Part shown: positions 8,176-16,414 of the stretch, in pieces
How positions within the stretch are numbered: the first letter of the stretch is position 1
Layout of the letters: each line of letters begins with the position of its first letter
From: an uncultured Alistipes sp.
GTDB lineage: Bacteria; Bacteroidota; Bacteroidia; Bacteroidales; Rikenellaceae
Length of the DNA: 64,000 nt
NCBI GenBank assembly: GCA_944321965.1
Contig: CALUNH010000005.1
Location: 35,954 to 99,953 of the forward strand
Direction: 5' to 3'
Position numbers and translations under genes: made by a program
The notes under the pieces: model-generated
The model's database searches: none
The model's input: only the letters and a program-made list of their open reading frames with translations
What the model was told of the DNA's origin: nothing

Positions 8176-11100
8176 TTAGAAAGTGAGGTTGACACCGATG
8201 ATGTACGAACGCGGCGTGGGGTAGGAACTCATGTCTACTCCGGGTCGCAGACCGTCGAAGGCGAAGCTGTTGACCTCGGGATCATAGCCGCTGTAGTTGG
8301 TGATGATGAAGGCGTTCTTCACCGAGAACGAGAGCGAGCAGTAGTTGAAGCCGATCTTCTTCATCCAGCGCACCGGCAGCGAGTAGCTCAGCGTCAGATC
8401 CGAGCAGCGCAGGTAGCTGGCATCTTCGATGTAGCGGTCCATCGTGTAGTTGCCGACGTTGAACGTCGAGCTCGGATAGCTGTTCGAATGATTCGTCGGG
8501 GTCCACATGCCGAGGTATGCCTCACGGGTGAGGTTGTTGGCGCGCGTTCCGGGCGTATTGATGTAACGGTTGTTGGTGTTGAACCGGTCGATGCCGGACA
8601 CGCCGTTGAACGAGGCCGAGAGCGAAAGACGCCGGAAGGAGAGTTTCGTGGAGAATCCGTATGTGAAGTCGGGATTCGGGTTGCCGATGATCGTACGGTC
8701 GTTTTCGTCGACCACACCGTCACCGTTCGAATCGAAGAACTTGACGTCTCCGGCACTTGGGGTGGCATTGTTGAACGTCGTGTAGTAGCCGACCGTGCCG
8801 TCATCCTTGATGTACTTCACGCCCTGATCCGTGATATCCTCGCTCTGGACGATGCCCTGCGTGCGATAGCCGAAGAACTGTCCCGGAGCCTCGCCTGCCA
8901 GGAAGATGTGGGCCACACCGAAGTGGTCGCCCAGCGAGTTGCCGTAGAAGCCTACACGCTCGCCCAGGCATCCGAAGTCCGAAGGTTCGAGACCCAGGTC
9001 GGTGATCTTCGACTTGTTGAAGCCGATGTTACCGTTGACGCTCCATTTCCAGTTCTTGTTGTCGATGATCTGGGCATTCAGCGACACCTCGACACCCTGG
9101 TTGTCCAGGCCGCCCTGGTTGTAGTAGGTCGAGCCGAAGCCGGCCGAACCGGGCAGCGTGCGCGAGATGAGCAGGTCGCTTGTCTTTTTCTTGTAGATGT
9201 CGATCGTACCGCTGAGGCGCGACTTGAGGAATCCGAAGTCGAGACCGAGGTTCCACGAGGAGGTTTTCTCCCATTTCAGGCCGCTGTTCGAAAGGTTCGT
9301 CACGATCATCGTCGTCAGGGCATCGCCGTTCTGGTCGGCGTAGATCACGTCACCCGACGAGTTCTGGCCGTACATCGAGAAGGTCGAGTAGGGGGCGATC
9401 GACTGGTTACCGGTCACACCGTAGCTGAGGCGGAGTTTCAACTGGTTGAGCCACGACACGTCGCGCAGGAACTCCTCCTGCTCGATACGCCAGGCCACCG
9501 ATGCCGAGGGGAAATAGCCCCAGCGGTTGCCCTTGGCGAACTTCGACGAACCGTCGGCTCGCATCGAGGCCGTCACCAGATAGCGGTCCAGGAACGAGAG
9601 GTTCACACGCGCCAGGTACGAGAAGAGCTGATAGTCTTTCTGTTCGGGCTGCGGGAATTCGGTCACACCGGCCTTGCTCAGGCCGTTTTCGCGCAGTTCG
9701 AAGAAGGAGAACTGGCGGCCGATGGTGTTTTGGTTCAGATAGTTGTAGTCATCGTAGGTAACACCCAGCGTGGCGTCGATGCGGACCAGATCGCCGATCT
9801 TGCCGTTGTAGGTCACCAGGTTCTCCACCGAATAGTTGTTGCGGTTGAGGTCCGAAATCGAGAGCAGACCGTTGTTGTTCATACCCTGGTAGAGTTCCAG
9901 ACCGTACCAGCGTTTGCGGTTGTTGGTCGTCAGGTTGCCGCCCGTACGCAGGTTGTAGCGGAAATTCTTCGAGATGTCCCACGTGAGGTTGAGGCTGGCG
10001 CCGAAGACGCGGTTGACGGCCTTGTCCACATAGTCGTTGAGCCAGCTCTGCACCGTCGTCTTGTTCTCGTCGGAGAAGCTCGGGTCCCCGTCCGGCATTT
10101 CGAACGGAGCATAGTCCAGAGCCGTACGCGACACGGCTCCCGTCGAACCGCCCAGCGTATTACCGCCGGCCATCATGTCGTTCTCGCGGATCGAGCCGTT
10201 GAGCAGCAGTTCGAGTTTCACGCTCCGCGCCAGCTGGGCCGAAAGGTTGGCCCGCAGGTCGCCCTGACGCAGTCCGGTCTGCTTGACCGTACCCTCAATA
10301 TCCTTGAAGTTGGCCGAAATATAATAGGTTACCTTGTCCGAACCGCCGTCGACCGATACCGAGTAGTTCTGCGAGAAGGCCGACGTATAGATCTCCTTCT
10401 GCCAGTTGCGGTTCTTCACGAGGTTGTATGTCGACGGATCTCCCGGATCGTATTTCGACTCCGAGCCGCTGAAGACGTAGCGAAGCTCGTCGCCGACCTT
10501 GTGGAAGGGATACTGCTGGATGTCGCTCACGCGCGAGTTGCGGTAGTCGGCATACTCCGAGAGGTTGATCATTTCGAGCAGGTTCGTCGGCTCGGCGATG
10601 GTGAAGGTCGCCGAGGCGCGCACGCGGGCCGCACCGGCCTGACCGCGCTTGGTGGTGATCAGGATGACGCCGTTGGCACCGCGCGAACCGTAGATGGCCG
10701 TCGAGGAGGCATCTTTCAGGACGGTGATATCGACGATGTCGGCGGGGTTGAGCTGCGCGAGGGGATCCTGCTGGATCTGGAAGTCGCCGCCGATACCCGA
10801 GCTTGAGAATTCACCGGTCGAGGCCTGGGGAACGTTGTCGATGACATAGAGGGGCTGGTTGTCGCCGCGCAGCGAGTTGGCACCGCGGATCGTTACCGAC
10901 GAGGCGGCGCCGACGGCCGACGACGACGAGCTGACGACCAGACCGGCGATCTTGCCTTCGAGCAGGCTGTTGACCGACGGCATGGCGATGTCGCCTTCCG
11001 TGGGTTTGATGTTGGTCAAGGCTCCCGTGACGTCACCCTTGCGGGCCGTACCGTAGGCTACGACGACCACTTCGTCGAGCGTCTGGGCATCCTCCTTGAG

Positions 11101-11391
11101 TTGGACGTCGATCAGCGTCCGGGCTCCGGCGGGGATCTCCTGCGTCGTGTAGCCGATGAAGGAGTAGACCAGCGTCGGGTTGGTTCCCGAGACATTGAGT
11201 TGATACTTGCCGTTGATGTCCGTGGTGGTACCGATCGTGGTACCCTTGACATAGACACTCACACCGGGCATACCGACGTTCTTGTCGTCGGTAACGGTAC
11301 CGCTGACACTTCGTTGCTGGGCAAAGAGCTGGCCGCAGCAAGCCAGAAGGCAGAACGTACCGAGAAGAATAATTGTGTAAATTTTCTTCAT
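8176..11391 (-). CDS. susC-like: SusC/RagA-family TonB-dependent glycan transporter
   Basis: 1071 residues with a signal peptide. A carboxypeptidase-D-like beta domain follows (about 27-105), starting VSGTVTDDKNVGMPGVSVYV. The plug domain (about 110-225) carries the SusC hallmarks TIRGANSLRGDNQPLYVIDN and YGSRGANGVILITTKRG. The rest is a 22-strand outer-membrane barrel ending in the aromatic strand SYIIGVNLTF. There is no N-terminal STN domain, so it is not an anti-sigma-linked type. It imports oligosaccharides with TonB energy and partners with the adjacent SusD. It is the first gene of the operon and is divergent from the regulator across 242 bp. Confidence 0.96.
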   Translation of the reverse strand: MKKIYTIILLGTFCLLACCGQLFAQQRSVSGTVTDDKNVGMPGVSVYVKGTTIGTTTDINGKYQLNVSGTNPTLVYSFIGYTTQEIPAGARTLIDVQLKEDAQTLDEVVVVAYGTARKGDVTGALTNIKPTEGDIAMPSVNSLLEGKIAGLVVSSSSSAVGAASSVTIRGANSLRGDNQPLYVIDNVPQASTGEFSSSGIGGDFQIQQDPLAQLNPADIVDITVLKDASSTAIYGSRGANGVILITTKRGQAGAARVRASATFTIAEPTNLLEMINLSEYADYRNSRVSDIQQYPFHKVGDELRYVFSGSESKYDPGDPSTYNLVKNRNWQKEIYTSAFSQNYSVSVDGGSDKVTYYISANFKDIEGTVKQTGLRQGDLRANLSAQLARSVKLELLLNGSIRENDMMAGGNTLGGSTGAVSRTALDYAPFEMPDGDPSFSDENKTTVQSWLNDYVDKAVNRVFGASLNLTWDISKNFRYNLRTGGNLTTNNRKRWYGLELYQGMNNNGLLSISDLNRNNYSVENLVTYNGKIGDLVRIDATLGVTYDDYNYLNQNTIGRQFSFFELRENGLSKAGVTEFPQPEQKDYQLFSYLARVNLSFLDRYLVTASMRADGSSKFAKGNRWGYFPSASVAWRIEQEEFLRDVSWLNQLKLRLSYGVTGNQSIAPYSTFSMYGQNSSGDVIYADQNGDALTTMIVTNLSNSGLKWEKTSSWNLGLDFGFLKSRLSGTIDIYKKKTSDLLISRTLPGSAGFGSTYYNQGGLDNQGVEVSLNAQIIDNKNWKWSVNGNIGFNKSKITDLGLEPSDFGCLGERVGFYGNSLGDHFGVAHIFLAGEAPGQFFGYRTQGIVQSEDITDQGVKYIKDDGTVGYYTTFNNATPSAGDVKFFDSNGDGVVDENDRTIIGNPNPDFTYGFSTKLSFRRLSLSASFNGVSGIDRFNTNNRYINTPGTRANNLTREAYLGMWTPTNHSNSYPSSTFNVGNYTMDRYIEDASYLRCSDLTLSYSLPVRWMKKIGFNYCSLSFSVKNAFIITNYSGYDPEVNSFAFDGLRPGVDMSSYPTPRSYIIGVNLTF

Positions 11392-11633
11392 GGGTCAGGC
11401 TTTTAGGTTAGTAACTGTTGTTTTTAAAAATTTTTCGGAACTTGTTGGATTCCGATTCCAAAATTAAAAACGGGATCCTGCTTGCATGTTCGAAAATTGT
11501 CTTTCCGTCTCCAAAAATCGTCTAATTGTAGCAAAACGCCGTCAGAAGGGCTTTGCGAGGGGGTTGATTGGTGGCGGGAAAATTGTGATTTCTCTTAAAA
11601 ATTTATAATTTAGAGGTCGGAACCAAACTTGTC
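11392..11633. other. AT-rich divergent promoter region between susC and its regulator
   Basis: These 242 bp hold no gene. The region is clearly richer in A and T than its surroundings and must carry the susC promoter (minus) and the regulator promoter (plus). No convincing TAnnTTTG box was found for susC, which fits activation by the adjacent DNA-binding regulator. An imperfect dyad GGAA-N9-TTCC lies near 11441-11457. Confidence 0.6.
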
Positions 11634-14600
11634 ATGATGAAATCTGTTCATACGATATGCGTGTATCTGCTCTTTTGCGGGCTGTTTCTGACCGTTCCGG
11701 TCCATGCCGTGGGTGAGCAGTACAATTTCCGGTCGATCACGACGCGCGACGGTATGCCTTCGAGTGTACGGTGTATCCATGCCGAGAAACGCGGTTTTGT
11801 CTGGATCGGCTCCTCGAACGAGGGTCTTGTGCGCTACGACAACTTCCTGCCCCGACGCTACACGGCCCGTGAGGGCGACATCCATGCGCTGCCCGGCAAC
11901 CACATAGTCCAGATCGTCGAGGACAGTCTGGCGCAGATCTGGGTGCTGACCAACCGCGGGCTGGCCCGCTACCAACCGGCGAGCGACGATTTCTTCATTC
12001 CGAAGCGGGGTGCGGGACCGTCGGGCGAGAATCTTGTCGTGCAGTGTGCGATGCCCGTGGCGGGAGGAGTCCTGTTCGGATCGCAGAACCAGATTTTTCG
12101 CTACGACTATGCTTCCGACCGAATCGACCTGCTGTTGAGTTTCGAGACCGAACGTCCCTATCCGATTCAGGCGATCTATCCCCAGCAGGACGGCACGCTG
12201 CTCTGTTTCAACCGCTGGCACGGGCTTCTGCAGCTGGATCCCCGCGACGGCGGGGTGCGGCACCCCGATTTCGGATGCCGCAAGGAGAATTCGGCAATGC
12301 TTGTCGACACGAAAGGGCGGATCTGGCTTTCGCCCTACAACCGGGGCATCGAGTGCTATGATGCCCGGGGGCACTGCATTGCCCGTTACAATACGCGGAA
12401 TTCGGCGCTGAGCAACGATGTAGTTCTCTGTATGATCGAGAACGAGAACCGGATCTGGATCGGGACCGATGGCGGAGGTATCAATATTCTCGATCCGGCG
12501 GAGGGTTCGATCGAGGTGTTGAAACACACGCCGGGCGATGTCCGTTCGCTGCCCGGGAATTCGGTCCTCTCGCTCTACTGCGATCCGAACGGCACGATTT
12601 GGGCCGGGCGCGTGCGGGGCGGACTCTTCATCATCCGCAAATCGGCCATGCAGATGTATGTCGGGACGTCGCCGATGGCGACGAACGGGCTGAGCGACGA
12701 ATCGGTTCTCTGCCTCTACCGAGATCCCGGGGCCGACGAGATCTGGATCGGCACCGACGGCGGCGGCATCGACCGTTTCGATCCCCGTACGGGTCGTTTT
12801 ACCCACTATCCGGCCACGTTCGGCAACAAGGTCGCCTCGATTGCCGGTCTTTCGCGCAACGAACTGCTGCTGTCGATCTTCTCCCGGGGGCTTTTTGCCT
12901 TCGACCGGCGGAGCGGTGCACTGCGTCCGGTGGAGTTTGCCGACAGTCTGCTCCGCTACCAGATGACCTATAGCGGGCAGTCGGTCAATCTGCTGCAGGA
13001 GAGTCCGGCAAGCGTACTGCTTCTTTCGTCGCCCCTGCATCGCTATCACCTGGACTCTAAGCGCATGGAGGTCCTTGATTCTCCCGGGAACCTGAATGGA
13101 GGATTCCCGATCGCCACCTTCGGCGGTGCGAGCTATTTCCACGATCAGAGGCGTATCTACCGGGTAAAATGGCGGGCCCGGAAGGTCGAATGCTTCTTCG
13201 AGGTCGGGCGCGGTTCGCTCATCAACAGCGTTGCTTCCTCCGAGGAGGGTATTTTCTGGATCGTTACCGATCGGGGCATACTCCGTTATTCACCTGCGAC
13301 AGCGGATTGCGAGCCGGTTCCGGTTCCTTTTAACAGCTGGGTGCAAAACATTGTCTGCGATACCCGCGGACGGGTCTGGACCGGGACCGATCAAGGGGTC
13401 TTTGCCTGGCTGCCCGACGTCCGGCGCTTCATTCCCTTCGGGGAGTCGGAGGGGGCTGCCTGGAACGAATATCAGTCCAAGGCGCGTCTTGCCACCCCCG
13501 GCGGCGATGTCTATCTGGGCGGTATCGAGGGGTTGCTGCACATCCGAGGGGATCTCTTCTCCTCGATGGCGGCCGATGCGGCCGATGCCCCCGAACTGGA
13601 ACCCCTCGACATCCTGCTCGACGGCGAACGCCTCGACAACGGTCCTGTCGACCGGAAGATCGATCTGCCATGGACCAACAAGTCGCTTGTCGTGCGGATC
13701 CGCGTCCGCGAGAACGACCTTTTCCGCAAGCGCCTCTACCGCTTCCGCGTCACGGGCGACAACTACCGCGAGGTGATCGACTCTTATGATCCGGAATTGA
13801 CGTTGCGCAACCTTGTTCCGGGCAACTATCTCATCGAGGCGACCTGCAACACGCGCGACGGCGAGTGGACACCCTGGAAACCCGTGCTGAACGGAGTGGT
13901 CAATCCGCCGTGGTATCGGACGGGGTGGTTTACGGCGCTGTGGATTCTCGTTGCGGCGGGAGCGATTCTGGGTCTTTTCATGGCGCTGCTGCACCGCAAG
14001 GAGGTCCGTCTGCAGCGGGAACTCGAACGGCACAAGCAGCAGATCGCCGAAGACAAGGTCCGCTTCCTGATCAACATCAGCCACGAATTGCGCACGCCGC
14101 TCACGTTGATTCTCGGACCGCTCGGGCGTCTGATCCGCACGTCCGACGATACGGATGGCGACCGTCCGCTGCTGCGCAAGATCTACAAGCAGGCGCAGCG
14201 CATGAAAGAGTTGATCAACATGGTGCTCACCCTGCGCAAGATGGAGACCGGAACCACCACGCTCCATCCTCAGATGCAGGAATTGAACCGCTGGGTGGAG
14301 GAGGTGGTCGATGATTTCGGTCTTGAGGCTGACGAACGCGGCATTGAGATCCGTCTGGAGGCCGATCCGCGGATCGGTGAGCGGAGTTTCGATGTCGGCA
14401 AGTGCATGATCGTGCTCAGCAATCTGTTGGTCAACGCCCTGAAACACAGCCCGGATCAAAGTCTGATTACGGTCCGAACCGAACTCGACGAGACCAGCCG
14501 TTGTATCCGGATTTCGGTGATCGACCGCGGCTGCGGCCTGAAGGGAGTGGATGTCAGTCGGCTCTTCACCCGTTTTTATCAGGGCGACTATGAGCGAACC

Positions 14601-15581
14601 GGGTCGGGCATCGGACTCTCCTATGCCAAGATTCTGGTCGAACAGCACGGCGGTCGGATCGGTGCCGGGGATAATCCCGAAGGAGGAGCGATCTTCTATT
14701 TCGAACTGCCGGCCGAGTTGTCCGACGACCAGATCGTCTGTCAGCCCCGCAACTATCTCAATGATCTGTTGATGGCCGAGAGCCCGGTCGAGCAGCCGGT
14801 TGCGGAGGCCGATCTCTCGCAGCTGTCACTGCTGATTGTCGAGGACGACGAGGAGTTGATCACCTATCTGAGAGGGGAGTTCGGTCCGCGGGCGCGGCGG
14901 CTTTTCACGGCCCGGGACGGTGTCGAGGCGCTTGAGGTTCTCGAACGCGAAGAGGTGGACGTTGTCGTCAGCGACGTGATGATGCCCCGTATGGACGGAT
15001 ATGAGTTGTGCCAGCAGGTGAAGAGCCGCATTGCCATCAGCCATATTCCGGTGATTCTGCTCACGGCGCGCAACGACGAACGCAGCCAGTTGATCGGCTA
15101 CAACAACGGGGCCGATGCCTATATGGCCAAGCCGTTCGAAGTGGAGATGCTGGCTGCCGTGATTGTCAATCTGCTCCGCAACCGGTCGTTGGTTCGCGAC
15201 CGTTATCGCAATCAGCGGGTGATGCCCACTCCGCAGGAGACGACCTTCAGTTCGGCCGACGAGGAGTTCCTCATGCGCCTCCGCACGTTGATCGAGGCGA
15301 ATCTGCAGCAGGTTGATTTCAATATTCCGTATCTGTGCCGCGAGATTGGGATGAGCCGTACGGTGCTTTACAACAAGTTGAAACTGCTGACGGGGCTCAA
15401 TGTGAAGGAGTACGTGAACAAGATTCGCATCGAGCGGGCCTGCCGACTCATTACGGAGACGGAACTCAGCATTACGGAGGTTGCCGAGCAGACGGGTTTT
15501 TCGTCGGCCCGTTATTTCAGTACGGCATTCAAACAATATATGGGGGTTACCCCGACGCAGTACAAGTCCAATCCGGTCTAA
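11634..15581 (+). CDS. Hybrid two-component system sensor/regulator (HTCS) of the polysaccharide locus
   Basis: 1315 residues in one protein. A signal peptide (residues 1-26) is followed by about 700 residues of two-component-regulator propeller repeats (WIGT/WIGS-type blades) and a Y_Y_Y domain, all periplasmic. One membrane helix lies at about 763-785. The histidine kinase has the H-box HELRTPL with His817, then the N-box and G-boxes. A receiver domain follows with phospho-acceptor Asp1114 (VVSDVMMP). The C-terminal AraC-type helix-turn-helix covers about 1220-1313. HTCS proteins bind an oligosaccharide released from the target glycan and switch on the adjacent susC operon. Its divergent position supports that role. 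The stop codon lies inside a small hairpin (15573-15589), described separately. Confidence 0.96.
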   Translation: MMKSVHTICVYLLFCGLFLTVPVHAVGEQYNFRSITTRDGMPSSVRCIHAEKRGFVWIGSSNEGLVRYDNFLPRRYTAREGDIHALPGNHIVQIVEDSLAQIWVLTNRGLARYQPASDDFFIPKRGAGPSGENLVVQCAMPVAGGVLFGSQNQIFRYDYASDRIDLLLSFETERPYPIQAIYPQQDGTLLCFNRWHGLLQLDPRDGGVRHPDFGCRKENSAMLVDTKGRIWLSPYNRGIECYDARGHCIARYNTRNSALSNDVVLCMIENENRIWIGTDGGGINILDPAEGSIEVLKHTPGDVRSLPGNSVLSLYCDPNGTIWAGRVRGGLFIIRKSAMQMYVGTSPMATNGLSDESVLCLYRDPGADEIWIGTDGGGIDRFDPRTGRFTHYPATFGNKVASIAGLSRNELLLSIFSRGLFAFDRRSGALRPVEFADSLLRYQMTYSGQSVNLLQESPASVLLLSSPLHRYHLDSKRMEVLDSPGNLNGGFPIATFGGASYFHDQRRIYRVKWRARKVECFFEVGRGSLINSVASSEEGIFWIVTDRGILRYSPATADCEPVPVPFNSWVQNIVCDTRGRVWTGTDQGVFAWLPDVRRFIPFGESEGAAWNEYQSKARLATPGGDVYLGGIEGLLHIRGDLFSSMAADAADAPELEPLDILLDGERLDNGPVDRKIDLPWTNKSLVVRIRVRENDLFRKRLYRFRVTGDNYREVIDSYDPELTLRNLVPGNYLIEATCNTRDGEWTPWKPVLNGVVNPPWYRTGWFTALWILVAAGAILGLFMALLHRKEVRLQRELERHKQQIAEDKVRFLINISHELRTPLTLILGPLGRLIRTSDDTDGDRPLLRKIYKQAQRMKELINMVLTLRKMETGTTTLHPQMQELNRWVEEVVDDFGLEADERGIEIRLEADPRIGERSFDVGKCMIVLSNLLVNALKHSPDQSLITVRTELDETSRCIRISVIDRGCGLKGVDVSRLFTRFYQGDYERTGSGIGLSYAKILVEQHGGRIGAGDNPEGGAIFYFELPAELSDDQIVCQPRNYLNDLLMAESPVEQPVAEADLSQLSLLIVEDDEELITYLRGEFGPRARRLFTARDGVEALEVLEREEVDVVVSDVMMPRMDGYELCQQVKSRIAISHIPVILLTARNDERSQLIGYNNGADAYMAKPFEVEMLAAVIVNLLRNRSLVRDRYRNQRVMPTPQETTFSSADEEFLMRLRTLIEANLQQVDFNIPYLCREIGMSRTVLYNKLKLLTGLNVKEYVNKIRIERACRLITETELSITEVAEQTGFSSARYFSTAFKQYMGVTPTQYKSNPV

Positions 15582-15590
15582 GAGACCGGT

Positions 15591-15790
15591 CATTCCCGCG
15601 AAGGCGGGAATCCAGAATCATCGAGGCGCGGAACCGGGTCAGAAACCCGGGATGGTTCTTCCGCCCCTAAAACCGGCTTCTTAAGCCGGTCATTCCCGCG
15701 AAGGCGGGAATCCAGAATCATCGAGGCGCGGAACCGGGTCAGAAACCCGGGATGGTTCTTCCGCCCCTAAAACCGGTTTCTTAAACCGGT
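15591..15790. repeat. Two tandem 100-bp units
   Basis: Units 15591-15690 and 15691-15790 have exactly the same length and differ at two positions only, both in the type A hairpin. C77 to T in the left arm is matched by G to A in the right arm, so base pairing is kept. A third, diverged unit starts at 15791. Confidence 0.95.
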
Positions 15791-15939
15791 CATTTCCGCC
15801 TTGAGCGGAAATCCAGGTTTTCGCAATAATAGATTCCCGCTTTTGGGGGAATGACTGGTTTTTTAGCCGGGGCGGGAGCGCGGAACTGGATCAGAAACCC
15901 GGGATGGCCCTTTCGCCCCTAAAGCCCCTTTCTTAAAGG

Positions 15940-15965
15940 GGTACCTTTTGGTGGCAAAAGGTACC
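15940..15965. repeat. Perfect 11-bp-stem palindrome with GTGG loop
   Basis: GGTACCTTTTG (15940-15950) and CAAAAGGTACC (15955-15965) form a perfect stem. The element abuts a type A hairpin on its left. Confidence 0.8.
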
Positions 15966-15983
15966 ACCAAAACCAGCCGCAAG

Positions 15984-16105
15984 TTGCTTTTCGCGGGGTC
16001 GCAGTTTGGCGTCGCGGAAACGGGCGCCTGACGCGGGTTTGCAAGCAAACCGGCCCCGTTTCTTATCGCTCCGCCTTCGCTGCGTCCTCTTTCCGCGAAA
16101 AGCAA
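15984..16105. repeat. Element bounded by 13-bp perfect inverted repeats
   Basis: TTGCTTTTCGCGG at 15984-15996 is repeated inverted at 16093-16105. A further small dyad (GGTTTG and CAAACC arms) lies between them near 16036-16052. It looks like a small non-autonomous repeat; no open reading frame with family features is inside. Confidence 0.6.
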
Positions 16106-16414
16106 AGTGCGGCGGACATCAGCCGACGCGGATTTACGCTTCGGAACCCCCAATAAGGCTCAGCAGCCCACAAAACGGGCTTCTTAAGCCCGTCATTCCC
16201 CGCTTGACGGGGAATCCAGGATCGCCATAGCGAAGAATGGGATCGGCCCCCTTCACTTGCTGCATTGCCCATAGAGCCCGGCTCTTAGCCGGGTGGATTT
16301 CCGCTCAAGGCGGAAATGACCGAGGGTGTACGGAAATGACAAGGACCGGGGGCGCGGAACTGAATCCGAACCTTTCAACATCCCTCCGCCCATAGAACCC
16401 GCCTCTTAGGCGGG

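Larger units (their letters stand above)
15788..16321. repeat. Inverted pair of identical 27-bp elements
   Basis: The 27 bp at 15788-15814, including the palindrome with ATTTCCGC and GCGGAAAT arms, recur exactly as the reverse complement at 16295-16321. The two copies bracket about 480 bp of the array. Confidence 0.85.

Noticed and set aside
6523-10806. Very long plus-strand open frame opposite susD and susC
   Set aside because: Composition artefact of GC-rich antisense DNA; both real genes on the other strand are unmistakable.
15863-16153. Minus-strand frame of about 96 codons inside the hairpin array
   Set aside because: It runs through palindromes and inverted repeats, has no start context and no family features.
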